DNA from: Corallococcus macrosporus DSM 14697
GTDB lineage: Bacteria; Myxococcota; Myxococcia; Myxococcales; Myxococcaceae
DNA: 64,000 nucleotides
Assembly (NCBI RefSeq): GCF_002305895.1
Contig: NZ_CP022203.1
Span: forward strand, 4,752,501-4,816,500
Direction of reading: 5' to 3'
A program made the translations under genes and the position numbers. Below are positions 13,388 through 23,580 of the stretch, in pieces. Numbering within the stretch: the first letter of the stretch is position 1; the number at the start of each line of letters is the position of its first letter. Below the pieces are notes generated by a model. The model was not told the DNA's origin, searched no databases, and worked only from the letters and a program-made list of their open reading frames with translations.

Positions 13388-14149
13388 TCAGCGCGGGCCC
13401 ACGCGCTTCGCCAGCTCCTGCGCCAGGGCGCGCAGCTCCTCCACGCCGGACGCCTGCGGGCTCGTGTCGAACACCACCTCGTACCCCAGGCCGGCCTGGT
13501 TGATGGACTCCGAGCGGGGAATCCGCGCCCGCAGCACGGGCACCGTGGACTCGCTCAGCGCGCCCTCCATGGCCTCGTTCGTGGCGGTGGTGCGGCGGTC
13601 CCACAGGTTCACGACCGCCACCAGCTCGCCGCCCTGCTCGCGGACGTCGCGCCAGGCGGTCTCGATTTCGCCCAGGCCCTGGAGCGCGAAGGCGCCCGTG
13701 GGCACGGGGGCCACGACGAGGTCCGCGGTGGCGAGCACGGCCTCCGTGTAGGCGCCGATGCTGGGCGGTGTGTCCGCGAGGATGATGTCCGGCGTCCACC
13801 CCAGCGTCTTGAGCGCGCGGGGGATGGCCTGGAGGCGGTGTCCCCACTGGAACAGCTCGCGCTCCTGGGCGGCCATGCGCGGCGCGGCGGGGGCGATGAA
13901 CAAGCCGGGCCGCTTGGGGGACGCCACCACCACCTGCGCCAGCGTGTGCCTGGGCCGGGGCCCGAGCGCGTCTCCCACGCACGGGCCTTCCCGGCTCTCC
14001 AGCCCCAGCACCAGTGACGCGTGGGCCTGGGGGTCCAGGTCCAGCAGCAGCACCTGACGGCCGGCATCCGCGAGGGCCGCCGCCACATGCGAGCAGAGCG
14101 TCGTCTTCCCGACGCCGCCCTTGATGGTGGAGAACGCGATGAACGCCAT
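13388..14149 (-). CDS. orphan ParA/MinD-family ATPase
   Basis: A 253-aa P-loop ATPase of the ParA family. The deviant Walker A motif KGGVGKTT (residues 10-17) is at the N-terminus, followed by the LLLDLDPQAHAS switch I/A' region and the Walker B-like IILADTPPSIG near residues 122-132. There is no parB or parS nearby, so it is unlikely to be the chromosome-segregation ParA. Orphan ParA proteins position other cellular cargo. It has no N-terminal DNA-binding extension (type Ib-like). The C-terminal neighbour is an LRR protein 64 bp upstream on the same strand, but no functional link is evident. Confidence 0.85.
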   Translation of the reverse strand: MAFIAFSTIKGGVGKTTLCSHVAAALADAGRQVLLLDLDPQAHASLVLGLESREGPCVGDALGPRPRHTLAQVVVASPKRPGLFIAPAAPRMAAQERELFQWGHRLQAIPRALKTLGWTPDIILADTPPSIGAYTEAVLATADLVVAPVPTGAFALQGLGEIETAWRDVREQGGELVAVVNLWDRRTTATNEAMEGALSESTVPVLRARIPRSESINQAGLGYEVVFDTSPQASGVEELRALAQELAKRVGPR

Positions 14150-14152
14150 GCC

Positions 14153-14166
14153 CCGGTCTATACCGG
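14153..14166 (-). promoter_or_regulatory. palindrome with possible -10 element at the parA-like start
   Basis: CCGGTCTATACCGG (arms CCGGT/ACCGG) ends 3 bp before the ATG. On the coding strand it contains TATAGA, 7 nt before the ATG, so transcription could begin at the start codon itself (leaderless mRNA). There is no ribosome-binding site and the -35 match is poor, so this is a weak call. Confidence 0.3.
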
Positions 14167-14213
14167 ACGTCCCACGGGGAGAGAAGCCACGGCCGGAAGC
14201 GCCAGCCCCTCGG

Positions 14214-15302
14214 TCAGTTCACCCCCACCTTGCACTCGGGGAGCGCCTGCCGCAGCCGCTCGACTTCCTCGGGAGGCAGCGTCGTCCAGTACAGGTCCAC
14301 CGTCCGCAGCCACGGCATCCGGAACAGGACGGGCGGCAGCGCCTTCAGGGGTGTGGACTGGAGGTCCAGGAACGTCAGGCGCGTCAGCCGCTCCAGGGGA
14401 TCCGGCAGCGTCGTCACCCCGGTGCGGTTCAGGTTGAGCGATTCGAGTGACGCCAGGTCGCCCAGCTCGGCGGGCAGCTCGGTCAACTCCGGGTTGAACG
14501 AGAGGTCCAGCTTCTTCAGCTTCGACAGTCGCCCCAGCTCGGGCGGCACCTGCTTGATGCCGGTGGTGCGCACCCAGAGGGACTCCAGCTCGGTGAACTC
14601 ACCAATCAGCGCGGGCAGCGCGCCCAGCTTGCGGCCGTTGAACAGCAGCTCCTTGGAGTCCCTGGGGAACGCGTCGAACAGCGCTTCAGGCCCCTTCTTC
14701 TTGGCGGCGGCCTTCACCTTCACCTGGATGGGAAGGGACGCCCCCTCCAGGTCCGGCGGCTCCACGGACGTGTCCCCCTCCTGCGCGTCGTCGAGCCCCT
14801 CGGACAGCTCCGCCAGCTTCCCGGCGAGCCATTCAGGGAAGGTGCCGAGCCGCTCCACCGGGAGGCTGTCCTCGACGCTCCAGACGGCCTGGGCCGCTCC
14901 GTCCTCGCCGGGACCGAACGCGAAGCCGTTCACGTCGTCCAGGTCGCGCGCGGCGAACATCACGAAGGCGTAGGTGTGGGTGCCCGCCTCGCGCTCCGCG
15001 CGGACCTCGTTCCACTCCCGGTCGGGAACGCCCATCTGCTGGGACAGGCTGGCCCGCCAACGCGGCGGCAGGAAGCCCAGCGCGGACGACCTCCCGGCCA
15101 GCCACCGATAGCCCAGCGCCTTGACGAACTCCACGTACTCCGGGGGCAGCAGCGGCGCGGCGTCGAACGCGGCCGCATACGGCACGACTCGCGGCTCCAG
15201 GGCCTCCGGGTAGGCCCCCGCGGCGCCCTTCCCCAGGGCCTGGGTGGCCTGCTTCTCCACGCGCTTCCACTGTGTCACCGGCGATACGGGCTTCCTCGGC
15301 AT
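14214..15302 (-). CDS. SMI1/KNR4-like and leucine-rich-repeat protein
   Basis: A 362-aa cytoplasmic protein with no signal peptide. Residues about 35-170 resemble SMI1/KNR4 (SUKH) domains: an LPPEYVEFVKALG start, acidic patches and a VWSVEDSLP segment. A linker rich in Lys/Ala (VKVKAAAKKKGPE) leads to about six leucine-rich repeats (residues about 210-350) of the plant/YopM-like type, for example LSKLKKLDLSFNPELTELP and LTRLTFLDLQSTPLKALP. LRRs bind other proteins; SUKH domains often act as immunity proteins against toxins, but no toxin gene is adjacent. Function is unknown; domain assignments rest on pattern recognition. Confidence 0.75.
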   Translation of the reverse strand: MPRKPVSPVTQWKRVEKQATQALGKGAAGAYPEALEPRVVPYAAAFDAAPLLPPEYVEFVKALGYRWLAGRSSALGFLPPRWRASLSQQMGVPDREWNEVRAEREAGTHTYAFVMFAARDLDDVNGFAFGPGEDGAAQAVWSVEDSLPVERLGTFPEWLAGKLAELSEGLDDAQEGDTSVEPPDLEGASLPIQVKVKAAAKKKGPEALFDAFPRDSKELLFNGRKLGALPALIGEFTELESLWVRTTGIKQVPPELGRLSKLKKLDLSFNPELTELPAELGDLASLESLNLNRTGVTTLPDPLERLTRLTFLDLQSTPLKALPPVLFRMPWLRTVDLYWTTLPPEEVERLRQALPECKVGVN

Positions 15303-15505
15303 GTGCTCCCACTACCCGCCTCGGCCCTGGGTGGGAAGCGACGAATTCCACTCACAAAGGCATATTCGCCCTGAAACACAGACAATCACTCCAAGACGCT
15401 CCGCACCATTTCGCCCTCATTCACAAACACGTCAGTCATCACCTGGACTGCGTGTGCATTTCAACCAGGCCAATGTCCCCGCGAAGCCGCGCCCCGCTGG
15501 GAGCC

Positions 15506-16078
15506 TCAGCTCAGCGTCCCACACTCGGCGATCCGCTGGACGCGGAGCGCGGCCAGCCGCGCCAGCGGCACGGCCACCTCGGGTCCTTCCAGCGCCGCCA
15601 CCGCGCGCGCCACGGCATCCAGGGTGGACATCCCGGAGGGATGCGAGGGCTCGCGAAGCCGCAACAGGCCCGCCTCGGGAGGCGGCAACACCAGTCGGGG
15701 AAGCATCCGCAAGGCAGGCAGGCGCTGGGTCATCCGCCGCGCCTGCGACCAGCTCGCGTCCAGCACCACGAGCTGCCTCGGTGCCGGTGCGTCCGGGGGC
15801 GCGGTGGGGCCATCCGGGAAGAGCAGCCAGGTTCCAGGCTCCGCCAGCAGCTCCAAGTCATAGGAACCACTCGGAGCGCCGTGGGTGATGAGCTTCGAGT
15901 TCGCGAGCGCCAGCGCGGCCACCCGCCCGGTGTTGCTCTTCTTCGCGATCTCCATCACGTGCTGGAGGAGCAGGAACCGGGTGCGCGTCTCCACCCGGGG
16001 AATCTCCGCGCACAGGCACAGGTGCGCAGGGAGGTTGCAACGGAAACAACGTGGCCGCTGAGAAGCACGAGAAGACAT
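15506..16078 (-). CDS. DTW-domain tRNA-uridine aminocarboxypropyltransferase
   Basis: A 190-aa DTW/YfiP family protein. Family members transfer the aminocarboxypropyl group from SAM to uridine, giving acp3U in tRNA (TapT/YfiP in E. coli). Visible features are a Cys-rich N-terminus (CFRCNLPAHLCLC) that probably binds zinc, the HVMEIAKKSNTGR segment, LLFPDG, and the LDASWSQARRM motif, where DxSW stands for the DTW signature. The C-terminal EPSHPSGMSTLDAVARA stretch also matches the family. It is divergent from lspA across 102 bp. Confidence 0.85.
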   Translation of the reverse strand: MSSRASQRPRCFRCNLPAHLCLCAEIPRVETRTRFLLLQHVMEIAKKSNTGRVAALALANSKLITHGAPSGSYDLELLAEPGTWLLFPDGPTAPPDAPAPRQLVVLDASWSQARRMTQRLPALRMLPRLVLPPPEAGLLRLREPSHPSGMSTLDAVARAVAALEGPEVAVPLARLAALRVQRIAECGTLS

Positions 16079-16180
16079 CCCCGGGCATCTTGACCCGCGG
16101 CGGATGTGATGAAAAGCGTCCGTTCACCGACACTTCCGGCGGTTGTCGTGGCGCTGCAACTGTAGGAGGCTGCGCCGCCA

Positions 16181-16705
16181 ATGACTCCGGATCGTCGAAA
16201 GTACCTCGTCGTTGGCGGGCTGGCCACGCTGCTGCTCGTCCTCGACCAGTGGACGAAGGTCCTCGTCCGCGAACACGTGAAGCCGCTGGGCTACGACGGC
16301 ATGAGCGTCCTGGGAGACGTCATCCGCTTCCAGTACGTGGAGAACACCGGCATCACCTTCGGCATGTTCCGGTCGCTGCCCTACGGGCAGCTCATCCTCA
16401 GCGCGGTGGCCCTCCCCGTCTTCCTGCTGGTCATCCACCTGGTCCGCCAGGCGCCAGCCGACCAGCACCGGCTGCACGTCGCGCTCGGCCTCGTGGGCGG
16501 CGGCATCGGCAACCTGATTGACCGCGTCCGGCTGGGCAGCGTGACGGACTTCGTCGTCGCCGACCTGGGCTTCTGGCCGTTCAACCCGTGGTTCGCCTTC
16601 AACGTCGCGGACGCCGCGCTCGTCATCGGCGCCGTCCTGATGGCCTTCGACTCCCGCAAGCCCCAGCCCGCCCCGACTCCCGCCGCGAGCCAGGGCGCCC
16701 CCTGA
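16181..16705 (+). CDS. lspA: lipoprotein signal peptidase II (paralogue 1)
   Basis: A 174-aa inner-membrane aspartyl protease that removes signal peptides from diacylglyceryl-prolipoproteins. Motifs in order: LDQWTK, the VENTGITFGMF segment, GNLIDRVRLGSVTDFV with the first catalytic aspartate region, and FNVADAAL with the second. Four hydrophobic helices are visible. A TAGGAGG ribosome-binding site lies about 11 nt before the ATG. It ends 14 bp from a second lspA gene on the opposite strand, and the window encodes several lipobox-bearing substrates. Confidence 0.93.
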   Translation: MTPDRRKYLVVGGLATLLLVLDQWTKVLVREHVKPLGYDGMSVLGDVIRFQYVENTGITFGMFRSLPYGQLILSAVALPVFLLVIHLVRQAPADQHRLHVALGLVGGGIGNLIDRVRLGSVTDFVVADLGFWPFNPWFAFNVADAALVIGAVLMAFDSRKPQPAPTPAASQGAP

Positions 16706-16719
16706 GCGCACCGCCGGAC

Positions 16720-17235
16720 TCAACCGGCGGACACCTGCTGACGCGGCGCTCGAAACGATTCGAGAATCATCAGGGCGGCCCCCAAGACCACCGCGACGTC
16801 CGCGACGTTGAACGTGGGCCAGTAGAAGCGGTCGCCCACGTGCCATGACACGAAGTCCACGACGTGGCGCAGGCGCACCCGGTCCACGTAGTTGCCCAGC
16901 GCGCCGCCAATCATCGTCGCCAGGGACCAGCGCTGAAGCGTCATCGCCGGCGGCGTGTGGAGGAAATAGCCAATCAGCAACACGATGCAGATGGCGCCCA
17001 CCCCGTAGAAGAATGGCATGCGCCACGCTTCGCTGAAGCTGGAGAACATCCCAAAGGCCCCTGCCCGGTTCTCCACGTAGTGGAAGTGCCACCAGCTCTC
17101 GAAGACGGTGACGGGCCGCCTCGCCCCCTCGCGCGCCAGGTGCTTGGTGAGTTGATCGGCCACGAACCAGGCGCCGCCAACGGCCAGGAGATAGCCCAGG
17201 CGAGCGGGCCCGTTCGTCAAGGAAGGTGTGCTCAT
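16720..17235 (-). CDS. lspA: lipoprotein signal peptidase II (paralogue 2)
   Basis: A second complete signal peptidase II of 171 aa, convergent with the first. Motifs: ADQLTK, YVENRAGAFGMF (the normal NxGAAFG-type form), GNYVDRVRLRHVVDFV and FNVADVAV, so both catalytic aspartates are kept. It differs in that motif from paralogue 1 (TGITFG), and the two proteins are only moderately alike, so this is not a recent tandem copy. Myxobacteria are known to carry multiple LspA proteins, some giving resistance to the LspA inhibitor myxovirescin (TA); whether that applies here is unknown. Confidence 0.93.
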   Translation of the reverse strand: MSTPSLTNGPARLGYLLAVGGAWFVADQLTKHLAREGARRPVTVFESWWHFHYVENRAGAFGMFSSFSEAWRMPFFYGVGAICIVLLIGYFLHTPPAMTLQRWSLATMIGGALGNYVDRVRLRHVVDFVSWHVGDRFYWPTFNVADVAVVLGAALMILESFRAPRQQVSAG

Positions 17236-17402
17236 CGTCGGAAGGGGGCCGGGCCCGGGGCACGCCCCACCCCGACGATGATATCCGGACGCCTCGCCTC
17301 GCCGCGCCGGTTTGGATCACCCGCGCCAGCCGAGCGCGCTCCATTCTGGAGCACCGCGCTTCGCGCCCACGGCGCGCCTCCGTGATTCCGAGCACTTGGA
17401 AA

Positions 17403-17418
17403 TGGCACACGCCGTGCT
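17403..17418 (+). promoter_or_regulatory. candidate sigma-54 (-24/-12) promoter
   Basis: TGGCACACGCCGTGCT matches the sigma-54 consensus TGGCAC-N5-TTGC with exact GG-GC spacing and one mismatch (GTGC for TTGC). It lies 59 bp upstream of the metallo-hydrolase ATG, in an operon that itself encodes a sigma-54 activator. Confidence 0.55.
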
Positions 17419-17477
17419 CTGGGGCTCCGGGCATGCGGGCATCCCAGGCGGAGGCCCCCCATTCAAGGAGACTCACG

Positions 17478-18311
17478 ATGGAAGTCCGGTTTCATGGCGT
17501 TCGGGGGAGCATCGCGGTGTCGGGCTCGCGCATTGGCGGCAACACGGCCTGCGTGGAGGTCACGAGCCAGGGCCACCGGCTCATCCTGGACGCGGGGACG
17601 GGCCTCCGCGCGCTGGGCGAAATCATGATGCGCGAGGGCGCGCCCCAGAAGGCCACGCTCTTCTTCTCCCACCTGCACTGGGACCACGTGCAGGGCTTCC
17701 CCTTCTTCACGCCGGCGTACCTGCCCACCTCCGAGCTGACGCTCTACGGCCCGGGCGCCAATGGGGCCCAGGCGCTCCAGTCGGAGCTGGCCGCGCAGAT
17801 GCAGCCGCCCCACTTCCCGGTGCCCCTCTCCACCATGCGCTCGCGGATGGACTTCCGCTCCGCGCTGCACGCCCAGCCCGTGGAGGTGGGCCCCTTCCGC
17901 GTCACGCCCATCGACGTGCCGCACCCGCAGGGCTGCCTGGCCTACCGGGTGGAGGCGGACGGACACGCGTTCGTCTACGCCACGGACGTGGAGGTGCGCG
18001 TGGAGGACCTGGCGCCGGAGGTGGGCCGGCGCTTCGAAGGCGCGGACGTGCTGTGCCTGGACGCGCAGTACACGCCGGAGGAATACGAGGGCCGCAAGGG
18101 CGTGTCCAAGAAGGGCTGGGGCCACTCCACGATGATGGACGCGGCCGGCATCGCGGACCGGGTGGGCGCGCGCCGGCTGTGCCTGTTCCACCATGACCCG
18201 GCGCACGGCGACGACGTGCTGGAGGACATGGCGGAGCAGGCCCGCTCGCTCTTCCCCGTCTGCGAGCCCGCCCGCGAGGGCCAGCGACTGGTGCTGGGCC
18301 GCGCGGCCTGA
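17478..18311 (+). CDS. metallo-beta-lactamase-fold hydrolase
   Basis: A 277-aa cytoplasmic MBL-fold protein. The metal-binding motif SHLHWDH (HxHxDH) is intact; further ligands fit the ATDVE aspartate and late FHHDPAH histidines. The N-terminus (MEVRFHGVRGSIAVSG to GGNTACVEV) is typical of the group resembling phosphodiesterase/RNase Z-like MBL proteins in delta-proteobacteria. Substrate is unknown. The ATG at 17478 has AAGGAG 7 nt upstream; the open frame farther upstream lacks conservation. The next gene starts 13 bp after the stop, so both are probably transcribed from the sigma-54-like promoter upstream. Confidence 0.85.
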   Translation: MEVRFHGVRGSIAVSGSRIGGNTACVEVTSQGHRLILDAGTGLRALGEIMMREGAPQKATLFFSHLHWDHVQGFPFFTPAYLPTSELTLYGPGANGAQALQSELAAQMQPPHFPVPLSTMRSRMDFRSALHAQPVEVGPFRVTPIDVPHPQGCLAYRVEADGHAFVYATDVEVRVEDLAPEVGRRFEGADVLCLDAQYTPEEYEGRKGVSKKGWGHSTMMDAAGIADRVGARRLCLFHHDPAHGDDVLEDMAEQARSLFPVCEPAREGQRLVLGRAA

Positions 18312-18324
18312 GAGGGGCCGCCCC

Positions 18325-19905
<1,581 letters not shown>

Positions 19906-20064
19906 CGCGTCGCGCGGGGCGTCACCTCCACCCCTCCCTGGAGGGCCAACTGTCCGCTGACCACAGGGCTTTTCCGGTATGCGACTTGTTCCGGACTGGC
20001 CAACGGCGTACGACGGAGGGACCTCCGGCCCTGCGGCGGGAGGCATTCGCCTTGGGGGACGCGC

Positions 20065-22431
20065 ATGAAGGTGGTCAACAAGCTGCTTGAGAAGCTTCCC
20101 GACGCCGTGGCTGGGAAGGTTCCCGACGTGAAGCTGCAGGACGAGGACATCAAGGTTTCGCTGGCCCAGGGGACGCTCACGGAGGAGAAGCTCCTCCCGC
20201 CGAAGCTGGCCATGCACGGCATCACCCTCTCCTTCGAGGCGACAGGCGAGGCGACCGTCCGCAACTTCAACTCGCCCGGCGACGTGGACGAAAACGGCAT
20301 CGTCGGCGAGCCGCCCGCGGAGGGCGCCGAGTCCGGGCCGCGGCCCCAGCTCCTGCTGAGCAGCGACGTGGGGTGGATGCGCTACCAGGTGGCCGCGCGC
20401 GTGAAGGCCGCCGTGGGCACCCGCCTGTCGTTCCTCGCCTCGGAGCAGCAGACGGAGCTGTCCGTCACGCTCAGCGACTACCGCGCCCACCCGCTGGGGC
20501 AGAACATGCGCGAGGCCGCGCGCGCGGACCTGGCCGAGCTGCGCCTCATGCAGGCCACCGACCTGGCCAAGCTGGCGCCGGGGGACGCCGTGGCGTGGCA
20601 GGCCCGTGGCGCGCTCCAGTCGCGGCTGGAGCTCAACTGGGCGGACGTCTTCCCCGCCAACCTCAGTCGGCTCGGCTTCCTGCGCGGCAGCGAGCTGCTG
20701 TCGCTGAAGGTCAGCGCCAAGGCCAGCCTGTCCGCCCGGGTGTCCCTCACCGACGACTACCAGCTCAGCTTCTCCCGCGCGCGCCCTGGCCGCATCCAGG
20801 TCGCCGTGCGGAAGGTGAAGTCCCACGAGCAGACGCTCTCCGCCGGCCTGGGCATCACCGTGGAGCTGCTGGAGCCGGCGGCCGTGAAGGCGCAGGCGGG
20901 GCAGCTCCTGGAGGCGCTGCTGGGGCCCGTCCTGCGCGAGCTCGGCAAGAAGGGCACCACCGCGCTGGAGATGATGGACGGCCTGGTGGAGAAGGCCAGC
21001 AAGCTGAAGCTGGACGACCACCAGAAGCAGGTGCTGGGCCTGGTGCTGGAGCGGCTGGGCCTGGACGCGCAGCTCGCCGACCCGGCCAACCTTCCGCAGG
21101 CCTGGGCCGACTTCAAGGCCCGCGTCACCGAGGCGCTGGAGAACGCCGTCCGCTCGCACATCGCCGAGGGCTTCCAGTACGAATACCTGCGCCTGGCGGA
21201 GACCTCCACGCTGCTGGACGTGGTGGTGGAGGACGTCACCGCGATGCGCTTCCACGAGTCCCTGCTCAAGGGCAACCTGGTGGAGCTGCTCAAGTGGATG
21301 AAGAGCCTCCCCGCCCAGCAGGGCGAGTTCGAGCTGCGCGACTACCTGCACGCCACCACGCTCACCCGCCAGCAGGCCTACGGCTTCTCCCTGGGCCTGG
21401 GCTCGTTCGAGCTGCTCAAGGCGCGGAACGTCCACAAGCAGGCCTGGGTGGTGCAGGAGAACTTCCAGGGCGCCCGGCGCATGGCGTTCCTGGGACGCCG
21501 GGGCTACGAGGACAAGCTGCTGGGCGCGCGCGGCCAGTGGGTGGTGGACCTGAAGGCGGACATGGCGCGCTTCGCCCCCACGCCGGTGGCCGCCGACTTC
21601 GGCTACGGCCTGCACCTGATGCTGTGGGGACGGCAGAAGAAGCTGTCGCGCAAGGACCTGCACCAGGCGGTGGATGACGCCGTCGTCTGGGGCGTGCTGG
21701 ACGCGAAGGACGCGGCGTCCGTCCTCACCGTCATGCAGGAGGACGTGGGCAAGCACCCCATTGAGACGCGGCTGGAGCTGAAGATGGCGGACGACTCGTT
21801 CCGCGCCCTGGTGCCCCGCATCCAGACGCTGGACCTGCCGCGCTTCTCACGCGCCTTGGCCCGCGCGCTCCCCTGGAGCGAGCAGCTCCCCCGCGCCTCC
21901 GCCGAGTTCCGGCGCGCCGTCTACGCCCCCATCTGGGAGGCCTACCTCCGCGAGGTGCAGGAGCAGGGCAGCCTCATGCTCAATGATTTGTCCCCCGCCC
22001 GCGCGGCGCAGATCGCCAGATGGTACTTCCAGAAGGACCCCACGGTGCGCGACCTGGGCAAGGACCTGCAGCTCATCGAAAGCGAGTACCGGCCAGGCGG
22101 CGGCAACTTCAGCTTCGCGGAGGTCATCTCCAAGAACCCCCACACGCTCCGGCGGTGCCGGGACTTCGTGAGCGGCATGGTGCGCCTGCGCCGCGCCATT
22201 GACGAGCGCAAGGCCCCGGACGAGCTGCGCACCGTGTTCGGCGAGCTGGAAGGCATGTGGACCACCGGCTTCCACCTGCGCGCCGCGGGCTCGCTGCTCG
22301 CGGACCTGGCGCAGTCCACGCCGCTGGGGCTCGCGGGCGTGGAGCGGACGCTCACCGTGCGGGTGGCGGACAGCGAGGAGCAGCTCGTGTTCTCCACCAC
22401 GCGCGGCACCGGAAGCACAGGGGCCGCCTGA
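20065..22431 (+). CDS. large protein of unknown function (788 aa)
   Basis: Not recognised. The protein has no signal peptide, membrane helix or Cys cluster, so it is probably cytoplasmic. It starts MKVVNKLLEKLPDAVAGKVP and mixes beta-rich parts (SARVSLTDDYQLSFSRARPG) with long helices rich in Leu/Ala/Glu (KLKLDDHQKQVLGLVLERLG). Repeated phrases such as LLSSDVGWMRYQVAARV and RGQWVVDLKADMARFAPTPV suggest two similar beta modules. The second half reads as mainly helical. Codon use is that of the core genome. It follows the sigma-54 activator by 159 bp on the same strand and could be one of its targets, but no promoter motif was found. The ATG at 20065 is the natural start. Confidence 0.7.
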   Translation: MKVVNKLLEKLPDAVAGKVPDVKLQDEDIKVSLAQGTLTEEKLLPPKLAMHGITLSFEATGEATVRNFNSPGDVDENGIVGEPPAEGAESGPRPQLLLSSDVGWMRYQVAARVKAAVGTRLSFLASEQQTELSVTLSDYRAHPLGQNMREAARADLAELRLMQATDLAKLAPGDAVAWQARGALQSRLELNWADVFPANLSRLGFLRGSELLSLKVSAKASLSARVSLTDDYQLSFSRARPGRIQVAVRKVKSHEQTLSAGLGITVELLEPAAVKAQAGQLLEALLGPVLRELGKKGTTALEMMDGLVEKASKLKLDDHQKQVLGLVLERLGLDAQLADPANLPQAWADFKARVTEALENAVRSHIAEGFQYEYLRLAETSTLLDVVVEDVTAMRFHESLLKGNLVELLKWMKSLPAQQGEFELRDYLHATTLTRQQAYGFSLGLGSFELLKARNVHKQAWVVQENFQGARRMAFLGRRGYEDKLLGARGQWVVDLKADMARFAPTPVAADFGYGLHLMLWGRQKKLSRKDLHQAVDDAVVWGVLDAKDAASVLTVMQEDVGKHPIETRLELKMADDSFRALVPRIQTLDLPRFSRALARALPWSEQLPRASAEFRRAVYAPIWEAYLREVQEQGSLMLNDLSPARAAQIARWYFQKDPTVRDLGKDLQLIESEYRPGGGNFSFAEVISKNPHTLRRCRDFVSGMVRLRRAIDERKAPDELRTVFGELEGMWTTGFHLRAAGSLLADLAQSTPLGLAGVERTLTVRVADSEEQLVFSTTRGTGSTGAA

Positions 22432-22483
22432 GCGGCGCCCTTCGCGCGGTCCGGGCGTCCGTGCCCGGGCCGCGCCGCGTCAC

Positions 22484-23475
22484 TCACAGCGCCCGCGACA
22501 GGACGACGGCCGCGGCCATGGACAGCACGCCGGCCGCCGCGAAGTGCCGCCACGCCCGGCGCGCCAACGTCCCGCTGGTGGCGGGCGCCTGCGGGCCCAG
22601 CACCACCAGCGCGGGGCCGCCATCCCGTCCGCCCAGGACGTAGCTGCCTTCAGCCGGGCCGCGGCGCAGCTCGCCCACCACGAGGCAGGACTCCCCCGCC
22701 GTGCCCACGCGCTCCCAGGACAGGGCCTCGGGTTCGGCGCCAGGGCCCCAGGCCGCGGCGGGCCCCGGACGCGCGTCGGCCGTGGAAGGAACGCTCATTC
22801 CACCCGGGGCCGCCGCGCCGGGCCCCTCTGGCTGCGCCGTCTGGTACCAGGACGCGGGCACCGTCCCCGGCAGCGCCTTGCACCGGCGGACCTCCACCGG
22901 GGCCATCAGCGACGCGGGCGAGAAGGACACGGTGGCCCGGACGCGCTGGCCGCGCAGCGCCAGCACCGGCGCGTACGCGCGCTCACGCGACAGCAGCGCC
23001 CCACGCCGGCCGTCCGCCGCCACCTCGCGCACCTCCGCGTCGAAGAAGACACACGCGACGCCCCCGGGGGACGTCAGCGGCGCCTCCGCGTCCAGCACGC
23101 CGTGGTAGACGCCCCAGCCCGGTGAGTGGCCAGCCCGCAGGTCCGCCACGGCCTCATCCAAGGGCACCGGCGCCGAACCCCGCAGCACGTTGGCCCGAGA
23201 GCGGGCCCAGCCCCCCGCAGCGCCAGCCCCGCGGCCAGCACCAGCAGGACGGAGCCCAGGGCCTTGACGACAGTCTCGGAGGCCAGCACCGCCCCCGCCC
23301 CCTGGACGTGCTCCAGCACGAGCAACGACACCACCGCCAGGGCGCCGAACCAGAGCAGGGGCACGCGGTAGGGCCGGCCGGCCACGTCCTTCCGCCCGAA
23401 GGCGAAAGCCGCCACCAACAGCCCCAACAGGCACGCCGCGTACACCGGCGCCAGTGCCATGCGCCACAGCTCCAT
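22484..23475 (-). pseudogene. GIDE-like membrane protein with an apparent frameshift
   Basis: The first part (ATG at 23475) encodes three hydrophobic helices (for example APVYAACLLGLLVAAFAFG and VVKALGSVLLVLAAGLAL). That frame ends in nonsense after a G6 run (plus strand C at 23211-23216). One added base restores the frame into PLDEAVADLRAGHSPGWGVY, APLTSPGGVACVFFDAEVRE and a C-terminal membrane helix. The GxV-L-SP-xGxxCV pattern and the final helix resemble the GIDE domain of MULAN-type mitochondrial E3 ligases and their bacterial relatives, which lack RING fingers. The role in bacteria is unknown. Either a homopolymer sequencing error or a real frameshift explains the break. It lies 105 bp downstream of the Ser/Thr kinase gene on the same strand. 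Confidence 0.65.
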
Positions 23476-23580
23476 CCCGTCCCCCGTGAAGGCTCGCCGT
23501 GGGCTCCCTCCTGACGGAGCCCGCCGAGCGCAAGGTGGGGATGACCGGCCGTCCGCGCAAGCCCGCGCCTGGCGCCCGGG

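Noticed and set aside
15303-15505. Possible small gene or RNA in the AT-richer gap upstream of the LRR gene
   Set aside because: No start with a ribosome-binding site, no stem-loop with T-run and no promoter pair could be supported.
23476-23560. Extending the GIDE-like gene upstream to 23560 in the C-terminal frame
   Set aside because: The upstream part of that frame is Arg/Gly/Ala-rich and non-membrane, whereas the other frame gives proper membrane helices, so a frameshift is the better explanation.
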